From HLUCCA09 sp965277275 (lineage in GTDB: Bacteria > Pseudomonadota > Alphaproteobacteria > Rhodobacterales > Rhodobacteraceae), in contig CBDICG010000002.1 of NCBI GenBank assembly GCA_965277275.1, forward strand, positions 1,860,001 through 1,924,000: a DNA stretch of 64,000 nucleotides. Direction: 5' to 3'. The stretch's first letter is position 1, and the number at the start of each line of letters is the position of its first letter. The translations under genes were made by a program, and so were the position numbers. This document shows, piece by piece, positions 36,447-45,153 of this stretch. Under the pieces are notes generated by a model, which saw nothing but the letters and a program-made list of their open reading frames with translations, ran no database searches and had not been told where the DNA came from.

Positions 36447-37129
36447 GCGCAGGCCTCGCGCTGCATGGTTTCCGCCTGGGCAATCCCGTCAGGATGCCCG
36501 ACATCGGCCCAGCTTCCGAGGTGCTCCACCCCAAAAAGGCGCCCTTCCCCGGCCATTTCCGTCCAGACCTCATTGAGGGAAAACGCACCGGCCCCCCGCG
36601 CCGCGACGCGCTCCGTCTTCAGGATCTGCGCGCCGGTGTAGACGAGCCCGCCGCCGCGATGGAGCCGACCGGCCGCATCTATCGAGAAATCCCCGCCACC
36701 AAGGCGACCCCATGTCCGCTCCTCGGGGACGACCAGAAGAAGCGCATCCATCCGGTCGGGCGCCCACGCGGCGCGCAGCGTGGCGAGCGGATTTGCTCCG
36801 GTCCAGACAGCGTCGCTGTTGAGGGTGAAAACGGGATCGCTGTCGAGCAGGGGCAGCGCGTGCTTCAGCCCCCCGCCGGTATCGAGGATCTCGGGGGCCT
36901 CTACAGAGAGCCGGACGTTCGATCGCCCCCGCAAGTGCGCTTCGAGCTGATCGGCGCGGTAATGCGCATTCACCACGCAGCGGGGGATGGCCTCGGCTGC
37001 CACGAAATCAAGCGCGTGATCGATGAGGGCGCGCCCCGCCACCTTGATGAGGGGCTTGGGCTTGTCTGCCGTCATGGCGCCCATCCGCGTGCCAAACCCA
37101 GCGGCAAAGACCATCACCGCGTCGGGCAC
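36443..37129 (-). CDS. murU: nucleotidyltransferase, MurU-like (N-acetylmuramate-1-phosphate uridylyltransferase)
   Basis: The protein has a sugar-nucleotide transferase fold: FAAGFGTRMG signature loop, TADKPKPLIKVAGRALIDH, VVNAHYRADQLEAHL, FTLNSDAVW metal site and LGSWADVGHPDG. In Pseudomonas, MurU makes UDP-MurNAc in a recycling route that bypasses fosfomycin-sensitive synthesis. A GTG at 37129 gives 228 residues and keeps the first beta strand; the ATG at 37114 overlaps the upstream stop (TGATG) but would cut that strand. The upstream neighbour is the matching AmgK-like kinase, which supports the assignment. Confidence 0.87.
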   Translation of the reverse strand: MPDAVMVFAAGFGTRMGAMTADKPKPLIKVAGRALIDHALDFVAAEAIPRCVVNAHYRADQLEAHLRGRSNVRLSVEAPEILDTGGGLKHALPLLDSDPVFTLNSDAVWTGANPLATLRAAWAPDRMDALLLVVPEERTWGRLGGGDFSIDAAGRLHRGGGLVYTGAQILKTERVAARGAGAFSLNEVWTEMAGEGRLFGVEHLGSWADVGHPDGIAQAETMQREACA

Positions 37130-38157
37130 GTGCCGGCCCTTTCGCGCAGGGATGCCAAATGCGCAGCGCCTGGTGGCGGCAACACGCTGTCTGCAACGGC
37201 CCGCAGCGGTGCGCATGCGGGGTGCGCGAGGTCGCGCTGCAAATGCGCCCAGACCCGGGGGATGAGATCGACATAGCCCGGCTTGCCGTCGCGCAGCGAC
37301 AGCCGGGCGAACACGCCGAGGATACGCAGGTTGCGCTGGGCGCTGAGCGCGGCACAGGCCGTGCGAAAGGGTGCGTCGGCCAGCCCGGTCGCGTCGAGGT
37401 AACGCGTGATCATGGCGTCGCGCAGGTCGGGGGTCACGTCACGGCGGGCATCGGCCAGCAGCGAAACGAGATCGTACCCACGGTGTCCGACACCGGCGTC
37501 CTGGAAGTCGAGCAGGCCGACGCGGGCATGACCCGTCCGGTGCGGCAGCCACAGCAGGTTCTCGGCGTGAAAGTCCCGCAGGACGGTCACGTCGGTCTCC
37601 GGTGCGGCCGCTTCGAGCACCTGCCGGCACGCGTCCGCCAGTTTCGTGTCGTCGGCGCCGGGGGATCCCGGCGTATCTGCCGCGTACCACGTGGTGGCGA
37701 GGGCGGCGAGCGGAGCCATCTCTGCGGGACCGTAGGTCGGGAGGCCGGGGGCGGAAGGGTGTCGGTGGAGCGCTGCCAGGAGGTCGACAGCAGCGGCGTA
37801 GAGCGTGGGCTCCGTCCCGGGATCTGTCGCTGCGAGGCGGGCGAAAAGGTCGTCCCCGAGATCCTCGAGGATCAGAAACCCCTGCACGGCGTCCGAGGCG
37901 ACGATCCGGGGGGCGGAAAGGCCGAGCTCTGTCAGGTACCCGGCGACGCGCTCGAACGGGCGGGTGTCTTCCCCCCGTGCCGGATCCGCGTCCATCAGGA
38001 CGGCGGGGCCCCGGTCGGCGTCTTCGAGGCGTTCATAGCGGCGGGCGGAGGCATCCCCGGCGAGGGGAGCGCGCGTGGCTGATCCCCATCCCGCATCATC
38101 GAGAAACCGTTCGATCTGCGCAGGGCGCGGACGTGTTTCGGCCTGGGGCTGGGTCAA
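37114..38157 (-). CDS. amgK: AmgK-like anomeric N-acetylmuramate kinase (APH-fold phosphotransferase)
   Basis: The 347-residue protein has an aminoglycoside-phosphotransferase fold: LAGDASARRYERL nucleotide loop, FLILEDLGDDL hinge, catalytic loop VLRDFHAENLLWL and metal site LLDFQDAGVGHRGYDLVSLL (shown in part). AmgK phosphorylates MurNAc or GlcNAc at the anomeric carbon, feeding MurU. It overlaps tsaE by 4 bases and the MurU-like gene by 16 (if that starts at GTG). The pair would recycle peptidoglycan sugars. Without the partner I would only call it a phosphotransferase. Confidence 0.87.
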   Translation of the reverse strand: MTQPQAETRPRPAQIERFLDDAGWGSATRAPLAGDASARRYERLEDADRGPAVLMDADPARGEDTRPFERVAGYLTELGLSAPRIVASDAVQGFLILEDLGDDLFARLAATDPGTEPTLYAAAVDLLAALHRHPSAPGLPTYGPAEMAPLAALATTWYAADTPGSPGADDTKLADACRQVLEAAAPETDVTVLRDFHAENLLWLPHRTGHARVGLLDFQDAGVGHRGYDLVSLLADARRDVTPDLRDAMITRYLDATGLADAPFRTACAALSAQRNLRILGVFARLSLRDGKPGYVDLIPRVWAHLQRDLAHPACAPLRAVADSVLPPPGAAHLASLRERAGTCPTR

Positions 38158-38663
38158 ACCGGTCCTCCTGTGGTGAGAAGGGAGGCGAGCCGGTGCGCGG
38201 TGGCGTCCGATCCTGGATGGATCCTGACCAGCCGCCCCTCGCCATCCGTTTCGAGCGTGATGCGGGTGGCGTCGTTCGGCGCCAGTTCACCCAGACGGTC
38301 CGGCCATTCGATGAGGCAGAGCGCGCCGCCGAGCGCCTCGTCGAGGCCGAGCTCTGCCAGCTCGGACGGTTCGCCGAGGCGGTAGAGATCGGCGTGCACG
38401 ATCTCGAGGCCCGCAACATCGTAGGACTGAATCAGCGTGTAGGTCGGCGAGGGCACGTCCGGCTCGGGCAGCCCGGCTTGCGCCGCCGCAGCCTGGATGA
38501 GAGCTCGGGCGAGGTGGCTCTTGCCCGCCCCAATTGGGCCTTCGAGCAAGACCGTATCACCCGCCGTGAGGCAACGCGCGAGGCGCGCGCCGAGGCGTGA
38601 TGTGGCCTCGGGATCCGGCAGGCTCAGCGCAAGGGCTGGGAGGGTGTTCTGGAGGGCCGTCAC
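38154..38663 (-). CDS. tsaE: tRNA threonylcarbamoyladenosine biosynthesis ATPase TsaE
   Basis: TsaE is the ATPase that, with TsaB and TsaD, makes t6A37 in tRNAs reading ANN codons. The 169-residue protein has Walker A LLEGPIGAGKSHLARAL, the switch segment VPSPTYTLIQSY, HADLYRL and LCLIEWPDRLGE. It begins the overlapping leftward set tsaE-amgK-murU-addB-addA and lies 240 bases downstream of the PAS-domain gene. Confidence 0.95.
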   Translation of the reverse strand: MTALQNTLPALALSLPDPEATSRLGARLARCLTAGDTVLLEGPIGAGKSHLARALIQAAAAQAGLPEPDVPSPTYTLIQSYDVAGLEIVHADLYRLGEPSELAELGLDEALGGALCLIEWPDRLGELAPNDATRITLETDGEGRLVRIHPGSDATAHRLASLLTTGGPV

Positions 38664-38903
38664 GGGCGCGAGTCTAGCTTCGCCGTGGCGCGCCGCAAGA
38701 GCCCATGAGCGTTGTCCCCACTATGCGGAGACGTACTTCAGGGGTGGGAGTGGGCGCTGCGTCGCAACGGCGGCGCGCTGATCGCGCCTCGGCGCGTCGG
38801 ACCCGGGCCGCCACAGAGGGGCAGCGCGTTTCCTGAGGCGGCGGCTTTGGCGCGGGTGGGGGCACACGTTGTGCTGCAACACGCTCGGCAGAGCGCCCCG
38901 CGC

Positions 38904-40610
38904 CTAGCCGCGACCGGCGGGTTTGGCGAGTTTCGGGAGCGGCGTGGCCTCCTCCTCCTCCGGCCCGGGCGCGATGGCAGAGGTGGTGCCGCTCGCAACC
39001 GGCGCGTCGATTTCATCCCCTTCTCCGGTGGCGATCTGCGCCTTGGAGGCTTGCTCCTCCGAAAACCCGACGAGAAAGGCGTTGCCGGTAAGCGGCACCA
39101 GCCGGACGGACAAGCCGCGCCCGTCGCGCAGCCTCAGGGAGCCCCGCCATGTCAGGCGCTCGCCCGCGCGGGCCGGTTGGCCAAGAAGCGTATCCCAGAG
39201 CGGTGAGGGCTGAGCCTGCTCGCGCCAGTGGTCCGCCGCCTCGGTAAGCGAGCGCGGCGCCAGGAGTGTATCGGGCTCGGCGCCCCAGAGGGCGTCATAC
39301 GCTGCATTGGACAGCACCAGATCGCGGGACGCCGAGAACACCGCAATCGCCTCGTCAAGGCTATCGACCACGGCCTGCCCCAGCTCCAGTTCGGAGCGGA
39401 AGCGGCGGGTGAGGGTCACTTCCGAGGTGATGTCCTGCAACAGGAACGCGATGGCGCCATCGGGGTGCGGGCGGCCGGTGACCCGGAAGGTGTGACCATC
39501 GGGGAGCGACCACGTCTCGATATGCGTGCCATTCGACGAGGCGTGCTCGAGTTCCGATATCGTGCGGCGCCAATCGCGGTAATCCTTGGGCTCGGGCATC
39601 CGCCGCGCCTCGCGGAGCTGGTCGAGAAAGTCGAAGAGGGTCGGGCGCCGGCTGAGGAACAGGGGCTGGAGCTGGGTCAGATCCGTCAGCGCGGGGTTGA
39701 ACATGGCAAGCCGCCTGTCGCGGTCGAACACGGCCAGCCCGATTGGCAGGTGCGCAAAGGTCTTCGTGAGCGTCTGGACGAATTCATGGCGGCTGGCCTG
39801 GGCGCTTTCGAGCGCGTCCGCGGGCAGGGCAAAGACCATCATGCCATCGTGCGTTTGCGTGCGGTAGGCGGAGAAATGCGCGTCCCGGACGGTCAGTGCG
39901 CCCGGATCTTCCGGAACGGCGAGTGTGATGCGGAGGGGATCTTCGCGCGGTGCTGCGCCATCCTTGCGCCACGGCGCGTCGGGGAAGAGCTGGGGCAGCG
40001 GCCACGAGAGCGTCTCGCTCTCGGGGTCACCGGCAAGCACTCGCTCGATATAGGCGGAGTTGGCCCAGCGTACGGCGCCCGCGGCATCCTCCTTCCAGAT
40101 CAGGAGGGGCGCGTCGTCGACCGTAGTGCGCAGATCCGCCAGCTCGTCATTCAGGGCCGCAAGCCCGAGGCCTTCGCCGACCATGTGCCCGTCCGGCATG
40201 TGCGGCGAGTTGGTCAGATCGTCGATCTGGATGCGGGTGAGCCCGGATCGCCACTCCGCCGTCAGCACGCTGTCGCCATCGAGGGATTCAACCTCGACGC
40301 GCAGGGATTGGCCGAGGTCCGACAACCGCTCCTTCAGATCGGGAAAGCGGGACGCCAGCGCTGCCTGCAGACGCGGCCATTCTTCCATCTGCTCGGGGCC
40401 CGCCGCGAGAAGCCTCTGTGCCTCCGGCGTGGCATCCACAAGCGCTTCATCCTCGAAGAGGAGCGCCGTGGTATCGCCGGTCTGGTCGAACGGTGTCCAG
40501 GACACGCGCCGTGGCGGCGGCATCCTCATCAGGATCAGCAGACCGCCCATGGCACATGCCATCGCCGACCCCACGATCAGGAGCACCATGGCCAAGTCGA
40601 TATTCTGCAT
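38904..40610 (-). CDS. membrane-anchored PAS-domain protein without kinase domain
   Basis: The 568-residue protein has one N-terminal membrane helix (MVLLIVGSAMACAMGGLLIL). A first sensory region lies around residues 150-260 (LLIWKEDAAGAVRWANSAYI). A PAS-7-like domain starts near 285 (LPIGLAVFDRDRRLAMFNPAL) and another PAS near 420 (LDEAIAVFSASRDLVLSNAAY). No HisKA, HATPase, GGDEF or EAL motif follows; the protein ends in an acidic tail. It looks like a sensor histidine kinase stripped of its catalytic part. It lies 83 bases downstream of regB in the same orientation, so functional contact with RegB is conceivable but only inferred. Confidence 0.85.
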   Translation of the reverse strand: MQNIDLAMVLLIVGSAMACAMGGLLILMRMPPPRRVSWTPFDQTGDTTALLFEDEALVDATPEAQRLLAAGPEQMEEWPRLQAALASRFPDLKERLSDLGQSLRVEVESLDGDSVLTAEWRSGLTRIQIDDLTNSPHMPDGHMVGEGLGLAALNDELADLRTTVDDAPLLIWKEDAAGAVRWANSAYIERVLAGDPESETLSWPLPQLFPDAPWRKDGAAPREDPLRITLAVPEDPGALTVRDAHFSAYRTQTHDGMMVFALPADALESAQASRHEFVQTLTKTFAHLPIGLAVFDRDRRLAMFNPALTDLTQLQPLFLSRRPTLFDFLDQLREARRMPEPKDYRDWRRTISELEHASSNGTHIETWSLPDGHTFRVTGRPHPDGAIAFLLQDITSEVTLTRRFRSELELGQAVVDSLDEAIAVFSASRDLVLSNAAYDALWGAEPDTLLAPRSLTEAADHWREQAQPSPLWDTLLGQPARAGERLTWRGSLRLRDGRGLSVRLVPLTGNAFLVGFSEEQASKAQIATGEGDEIDAPVASGTTSAIAPGPEEEEATPLPKLAKPAGRG

Positions 40611-40693
40611 GCCGATCCTCCCCGGGTGCCGGGCCCCGCAAGGCTACACCCGTTCTGGGTCACATTGGTTAACTTGTCGTTAATGGTTCGGCG

Positions 40694-42094
40694 TCATCCC
40701 ACGCGGATAGGTCTGTTCTCGCCCAGCGCCCGGCTGCCACTGTCTGCCTCAACAGCGATCTTGCCCAGGGGCCATGTGACCTCGACAAGGGCGCCGCAGC
40801 GCTCGGGGCGCTCGGCTCTGGGTGTCGTCGGGTCCGACCCGTTGTCGAAGGTCAGTTCCGCGCCGGACCGCTCGAGCAGGGTCTTGGCGATGAAGAGGCC
40901 GAGCCCCATGCCTTCGTATTCCGGCCGTTGCCGGGTGTCGGAGGCCGACCGGCGCGTGCGCATGAACGGATCGCCGATGCGGCTCAGGACTTGTGGCTGA
41001 AAGCCCCTGCCATCATCGGCAATGCGAATGGTAATGTGGGTGTCGGACCAGCGCGCATCGACCCAGACGGTCTGCTTGGAGAAATCGACCGCGTTCTGCA
41101 CGAGGTTGCGCAGCCCGTGGATCACTTCTGGCCGCCGGTAGATGGAGGGCTGGCGGCTCTCGCCCCCGGCCTCCGGCGCGACGTCGAACCGGATGTCCTT
41201 GCCGCGCTCGCGATGGGGCTCGGCGGCCTCGCGGATCACGCTGTCGAGCGGAGCGCGGCGCATGTGCAGATCGTCTTTTCCCGCACGCCCCATGGAGCGC
41301 AGGATGTCACGGCAGGCGTCGGCCTGATCGCGGATCAGCTCAGCGTCTTCCCGCAGCACGGGCTGCTCCGAAAGCTCGTCGATCAACTCCGCCGAGACCA
41401 GCTTGATCGTCGCAAGCGGGGTGCCAAGCTCGTGCGCCGCGGCCGCGACCACACCGCCGAGATCCGTCAGCTTCTGCTCGCGGGCCAGTGCGAGCTGGGT
41501 GGCCAGGAGCGCTTCGGACATCGTGTTGACCTCGGTCGAGACCCGGCGGGCATAGAGCGCAAGGAACGCGACGCCGATCACGATCGCCATCCAGAACCCG
41601 AAGCGGAAGAAGTCGGGCATCTCGAGGGTCTCGCCGGTGGTGAGCTGCAACGGCACGTAGGTAAAGGTCAGGACACTCACGAGGATCACTGCGACCACCG
41701 CGAGGATGGCTGCGGATTGCAGCCGCAAGGCTGTGGCAGCAATGGTGACGGGCGTCAGGATCAGCAGCGCGAACGGATTGTTCAGCCCGCCTGTCAGAAA
41801 GAGCAGAAACGACAGCTGCGCGAGGTCGAACAACAGCGTCAGGGTGGTTTCCGCCTCCGAGAGACGCTTGCTCTCGGGATAGACGAAGATCGCAACCAGA
41901 TTGGCCATGATCGCCGCACCGACCGCGACGTAACAAAGACCCACATTGAGCTGGATGCCGAAATAGTGACGGGAGATCTCGATCGCGGCCAGTTGCCCAG
42001 CTACAGCGATCCAGCGCAAAACGATCAGCGTGCGCAGCCGGACCCAGTGGCTGCGCGACATTTCGTCGAACATTGGAAGCGTTGGTTCGTCCAT
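40694..42094 (-). CDS. regB: redox-sensing histidine kinase RegB/PrrB
   Basis: RegB senses redox state and quinones and phosphorylates RegA, controlling energy and carbon metabolism. The 466-residue protein has six predicted N-terminal membrane helices with the quinone-site heptad GGLNNPF (residues 102-108). The H-box is AAHELGTPLATIK with His221, the redox-active Cys is C261 in QADACRDIL, and the ATPase domain has IADDGRGF and GMGLGLFIAKTLLERSG. senC is divergent and regA lies beyond it, the standard regB/senC-regA arrangement. Confidence 0.96.
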   Translation of the reverse strand: MDEPTLPMFDEMSRSHWVRLRTLIVLRWIAVAGQLAAIEISRHYFGIQLNVGLCYVAVGAAIMANLVAIFVYPESKRLSEAETTLTLLFDLAQLSFLLFLTGGLNNPFALLILTPVTIAATALRLQSAAILAVVAVILVSVLTFTYVPLQLTTGETLEMPDFFRFGFWMAIVIGVAFLALYARRVSTEVNTMSEALLATQLALAREQKLTDLGGVVAAAAHELGTPLATIKLVSAELIDELSEQPVLREDAELIRDQADACRDILRSMGRAGKDDLHMRRAPLDSVIREAAEPHRERGKDIRFDVAPEAGGESRQPSIYRRPEVIHGLRNLVQNAVDFSKQTVWVDARWSDTHITIRIADDGRGFQPQVLSRIGDPFMRTRRSASDTRQRPEYEGMGLGLFIAKTLLERSGAELTFDNGSDPTTPRAERPERCGALVEVTWPLGKIAVEADSGSRALGENRPIRVG

Positions 42095-42184
42095 CCCGGT
42101 TCCTAGATCAGGTTTGCGTTATCGTTATCGCTCTCTGGCGCGCTCGCAAGCGTGGCAGAGCATCACACAGGAGGAGATCCCGCC

Positions 42185-42805
42185 ATGTCCAATCGCCTGC
42201 TTGCCTACACGGCCGGAGGTGTGGCTGTCGCCGCCATTGCCGGGGTCGGTGTGTTTTTCGCCCTGCAGGAGACCGAAAGCGCGGCTGCCATGTGCAATGC
42301 TGGCGCGGTGGCGGGCGACATGGGAGGACCCTTCGAGCTGGTGTCGGAGACGGGTGATACGGTGACAAGCTCGGATGTCATCACGCAGCCGTCGCTGGTG
42401 TACTTTGGCTATACGTTCTGCCCGGATGTCTGCCCGCTCGATACGGTGCGCAACGCCGAGGCTGTCGATATCCTCACCGAGCGCGGGTTCGACGTGACGC
42501 CGATCTTCATCTCGATCGACCCGGCCCGCGACACGCCGGAGGTGGTGGACGATTTCACCGCCAACCTGCACCCCGACATGCTGGGGCTGACGGGGAGTGA
42601 CGAGCAGGTACGCGCCGCGAGCCAGGCCTACCGGACGTACTTCAAACGCCACGATGACGAGGACGACGAGTACTACCTCGTCGACCATACCACATTCACG
42701 TATCTCGTGGTGCCGGGGGACGAAATGCTGGGCTTCTTCCGGCGTGAGCTATCAGGTGGTCAGCTTGCCGATCAGGTGCAATGCGTCCTCGAGAACACGT
42801 CCTGA
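42185..42805 (+). CDS. senC: SCO1/SenC/PrrC family copper chaperone
   Basis: SenC/PrrC proteins deliver copper to cytochrome c oxidase and affect RegB signalling. From the ATG at 42185 (after GGAGGAGATC) the protein is 206 residues with an N-terminal membrane anchor (LLAYTAGGVAVAAIAGVGVF). The thioredoxin-fold copper site has YTFCPDVCP (C79, C83) and His168 in LVDHTTFTYLV. It is divergent from regB with a 90-base shared promoter region and upstream of regA. Confidence 0.95.
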   Translation: MSNRLLAYTAGGVAVAAIAGVGVFFALQETESAAAMCNAGAVAGDMGGPFELVSETGDTVTSSDVITQPSLVYFGYTFCPDVCPLDTVRNAEAVDILTERGFDVTPIFISIDPARDTPEVVDDFTANLHPDMLGLTGSDEQVRAASQAYRTYFKRHDDEDDEYYLVDHTTFTYLVVPGDEMLGFFRRELSGGQLADQVQCVLENTS

Positions 42806-42806
42806 A

Positions 42807-42864
42807 AGAGCCGATTCGTTAGGCGATAGGTTCAATTTGACGCAGTGAAAGCGGCTCTCTAACG
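42807..42864. repeat. interlocking inverted repeats upstream of regA
   Basis: AGAGCCG (42807-42813) pairs with CGGCTCT (42852-42858), and CGTTAG (42817-42822) pairs with CTAACG (42859-42864). The two pairs are interleaved rather than nested, as in an H-type pseudoknot or two overlapping operator-like inverted repeats. The right arms lie inside the proposed regA promoter. Confidence 0.45.
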
Positions 42865-42865
42865 T
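42837..42865 (+). promoter_or_regulatory. candidate sigma-70-type promoter of regA
   Basis: TTGACG at 42837-42842 and TAACGT at 42860-42865 are separated by 17 bases. The start would be about 25 bases before the GGGAGGAAACG ribosome-binding site of regA. The -10 is imperfect. Confidence 0.4.
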
Positions 42866-42897
42866 TATTTCCAACGAAGACTTTTGGGAGGAAACGA

Positions 42898-43452
42898 ATG
42901 GCGGACTCTGCGCTTCAGGAACTGGGTGAAGACAAGTCGCTGCTCATCGTCGACGACGACGAGCCATTTTTGCGGCGGCTGGCCCGTGCCATGGAAAAGC
43001 GCGGGTTCGAGCCGGAGCTTGCGCAGTCGGTTACGGCCGGACAGGCGATCGCCACGGCGCGCCCGCCCGCCTATGCCGTTGTCGACCTGCGGCTGGAGGA
43101 TGGCAACGGGCTCGATGTCGTCGAGACCATTCGGGACAAGCGCCCAGAGAGCCGGGTTGTTGTCCTGACCGGGTATGGTGCGATCGCGACGGCGGTGGCT
43201 GCGGTGAAGATCGGTGCGACCGACTATCTTTCGAAGCCCGCGGATGCCAACGACATTACGGCGGCGCTGCTGTCGGCGGGTGATGAGCTTCCGCCGCCAC
43301 CGGATAATCCGATGTCGGCTGACAGGGTGCGCTGGGAGCACATCCAGCGTGTCTACGAGCTGTGCGACCGCAACGTTTCCGAAACGGCGCGCCGCTTGAA
43401 CATGCACCGCCGGACGCTGCAGCGCATTCTCGCCAAGCGCAGCCCGCGCTGA
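42898..43452 (+). CDS. regA: response regulator RegA/PrrA/ActR
   Basis: RegA is the DNA-binding partner of RegB, a global redox regulator. The 184-residue protein has the receiver motifs LLIVDDDEPF (D19, D20, D21), phosphoacceptor D63 in VVDLRLEDGNG, TGYGAIATAV and K113 in YLSKPADAND. A short Pro linker follows, then the Fis-type helix-turn-helix VSETARRLNMHRRTLQRIL, which is nearly invariant in this family. A good GGAGG precedes the ATG at 42898. Confidence 0.97.
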   Translation: MADSALQELGEDKSLLIVDDDEPFLRRLARAMEKRGFEPELAQSVTAGQAIATARPPAYAVVDLRLEDGNGLDVVETIRDKRPESRVVVLTGYGAIATAVAAVKIGATDYLSKPADANDITAALLSAGDELPPPPDNPMSADRVRWEHIQRVYELCDRNVSETARRLNMHRRTLQRILAKRSPR

Positions 43453-43459
43453 CCTTCGG

Positions 43460-43837
43460 GTGACGTGGCGCGCTGTCTTGGTGATTGGCGGTGCGGCACT
43501 CCTCCTTGCCGGGTGTGCGGGAGTGGGGGGCACCTCTTTGGATGCCCCTTCTGCCCGGGGGCTGACGGTTCAGCCCGGCCCGACGGGGCTCGACATCGTG
43601 CCGACAGGGCAGGAGATCGGCTTTGGCCGGTTTCAGCCCGGCGCCGTCGCGGCAGTGACGCGGGTGCTCGGGCGGCACCCGGCTCCGGCGGTGGTGCGCG
43701 GCGATTGTGGGCCCGGCTCGCTTGTGGAGGTGCGCTGGCCGCGTGACGCGCTCACGCTCTACTTTGCGAACGAGGCATTCGTCGGATGGGCAGCGCCAAG
43801 CGGGACCGCAGGCGACGCCTGCCCGCCGTCAGCCTAG
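43460..43837 (+). CDS. small putative lipoprotein, function unknown
   Basis: The 125-residue product starts at GTG 43460, 7 bases after regA. It opens with a lipoprotein signal (AVLVIGGAALLLAGC, lipobox LAGC at the end), so it is probably anchored in the outer or inner membrane facing the periplasm. The mature part is short, Gly/Pro/Ala-rich, with two further Cys that could form a disulfide, and no domain that I recognise. Co-transcription with regA is likely from the spacing. Confidence 0.7.
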   Translation: MTWRAVLVIGGAALLLAGCAGVGGTSLDAPSARGLTVQPGPTGLDIVPTGQEIGFGRFQPGAVAAVTRVLGRHPAPAVVRGDCGPGSLVEVRWPRDALTLYFANEAFVGWAAPSGTAGDACPPSA

Positions 43838-43943
43838 AGCGGGTCGCCCGTGCCTGCGCCAAGGCCGCGTGTGGGCAATTCAGAACCGGCCAAGCTGCTC
43901 CGCCGGTGGCGCCAGACAGCGCCCCGAGAGGGGAGGCTCCCCC

Positions 43944-44423
43944 TCATTCCCCCGCGAAGGGATATCGCTTGACGATGCGGTCAATCGGGACACCGTTGCG
44001 CGTGGCATCCTTCGGGCGGACCTCCCAATCGGCAAATCCCATGCGCGTGTAGTAGGCGAGGCCCGGCGCGTTATCTTCCGTGATCTCGGCGATGATCGCC
44101 AATGCACCGCGCGCCCGGCAGGCATCGCGCGTCGTCTCGAAGAGCGCGCGGCCCGCTCCCCGCACCCGAAGATCGCGATCGGTGAACGAGCCGATGGAGT
44201 AGACGCCGCCGCCGACATCCGAGGCCGTCTGAAAGCCGACGACGGTGCCGGCGTGCAGGACCACGTGGGTGATGTCCGCGCGCTCGATGTAATGCGCCGT
44301 GAAGCCCGGCACATCGAAGGGGTTTTCGTGTGCCGTTGTCCCGCCCGTGGCGATGATGCGGTTGATCAGGTCGACGCAGGTCGGCACGTCGCCGTGCGCA
44401 ATCGGACGGACATGAAGGGTCAT
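43944..44423 (-). CDS. GNAT family N-acetyltransferase
   Basis: The 159-residue protein has the GNAT layout: RPIAHGDVPTCVDLINRII at the start, VGFQTASDVGGGVYSIGSF in strand 4-5 and the acetyl-CoA-binding motif A region DLRVRGAGRALFETTRDAC. The C-terminal motif B-like segment is NAPGLAYYTRMGFADWEV. Substrate unknown. It overlaps the end of the HD-domain gene by 4 bases, so the two form a leftward pair. Confidence 0.85.
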   Translation of the reverse strand: MTLHVRPIAHGDVPTCVDLINRIIATGGTTAHENPFDVPGFTAHYIERADITHVVLHAGTVVGFQTASDVGGGVYSIGSFTDRDLRVRGAGRALFETTRDACRARGALAIIAEITEDNAPGLAYYTRMGFADWEVRPKDATRNGVPIDRIVKRYPFAGE

Positions 44424-45004
44424 AGCATCTCCAGCAAGGCGTGGTGGCGCGCGGTGTAAGCCGCTCGCACCTCTGCGGGCGGGCGCAGCGCGATCAACAA
44501 GCCCGCGATGGTGTCGGGCTTGGGGCGGCCGAAGAACTTGTTGGCCTCCGCCTCGGTGAAGCCCGCAATCTGCGTCGCCTCCAACCAGGCACTGATCTTG
44601 TCGGCTTTCTTGATCTGCTTTTTCACTGGGACCGGGATCGCCGCGGGCAACCCGAAGCGCAGATGGATGGCCGCCGCGAGCCGGTCATCCAGCGCGCCGT
44701 AAGCTTCGCCGACCGCCGCTTTTACAGGAGAGATCATGTCTCCGATGACATACTCGGGCGCATCGTGCAGCAGCGCTGCGAGCTGCCAGCGGGGCTCGGG
44801 CGTGCAGAGGCGGCCATAGATCTCTTCGACAAGAAGCGAGTGCTCGGCGACGGAATAGGGCCAGTCCCCGGCGGTCTGGCCATTCCAGCGGGCGACAAAG
44901 GCGAGGCCATGCGCGATGTCCTCGATCTCGATGTCCACCGGCGTAGGATCCAGCAGGTCCAGGCGGCGGCCCGAGAGCATCCGTTGCCAGGCACGCGCGG
45001 GCAT
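44420..45004 (-). CDS. HD-domain hydrolase, YfbR-like
   Basis: From the ATG at 45004 (after GAAGGAGCCC; the frame opens further upstream) the product is 194 residues. It has the HD metal ligands H, HD and D in YSVAEHSLLVEEI, LAALLHDAPEYVIGD and later KADKISAWLEA. This matches the YfbR-type 5'-deoxynucleotidase/HD hydrolase group. The likely role is hydrolysis of nucleoside monophosphates, but the substrate is inferred from fold only. Confidence 0.83.
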   Translation of the reverse strand: MPARAWQRMLSGRRLDLLDPTPVDIEIEDIAHGLAFVARWNGQTAGDWPYSVAEHSLLVEEIYGRLCTPEPRWQLAALLHDAPEYVIGDMISPVKAAVGEAYGALDDRLAAAIHLRFGLPAAIPVPVKKQIKKADKISAWLEATQIAGFTEAEANKFFGRPKPDTIAGLLIALRPPAEVRAAYTARHHALLEML

Positions 45005-45153
45005 GGTGGGCTCCTTCGTTTCTCCCTGCTGTGGGTAGAGCGGAACCGGCGGAGGAGCAAGCTGGCCGGTCGTGCCCTCGCACGGTCGATGGGGCGTTGG
45101 CCACCCCGGCGGTTCAGATGCGTGCGCCACGCCACGCGCGGTGCGGCAAGTGC

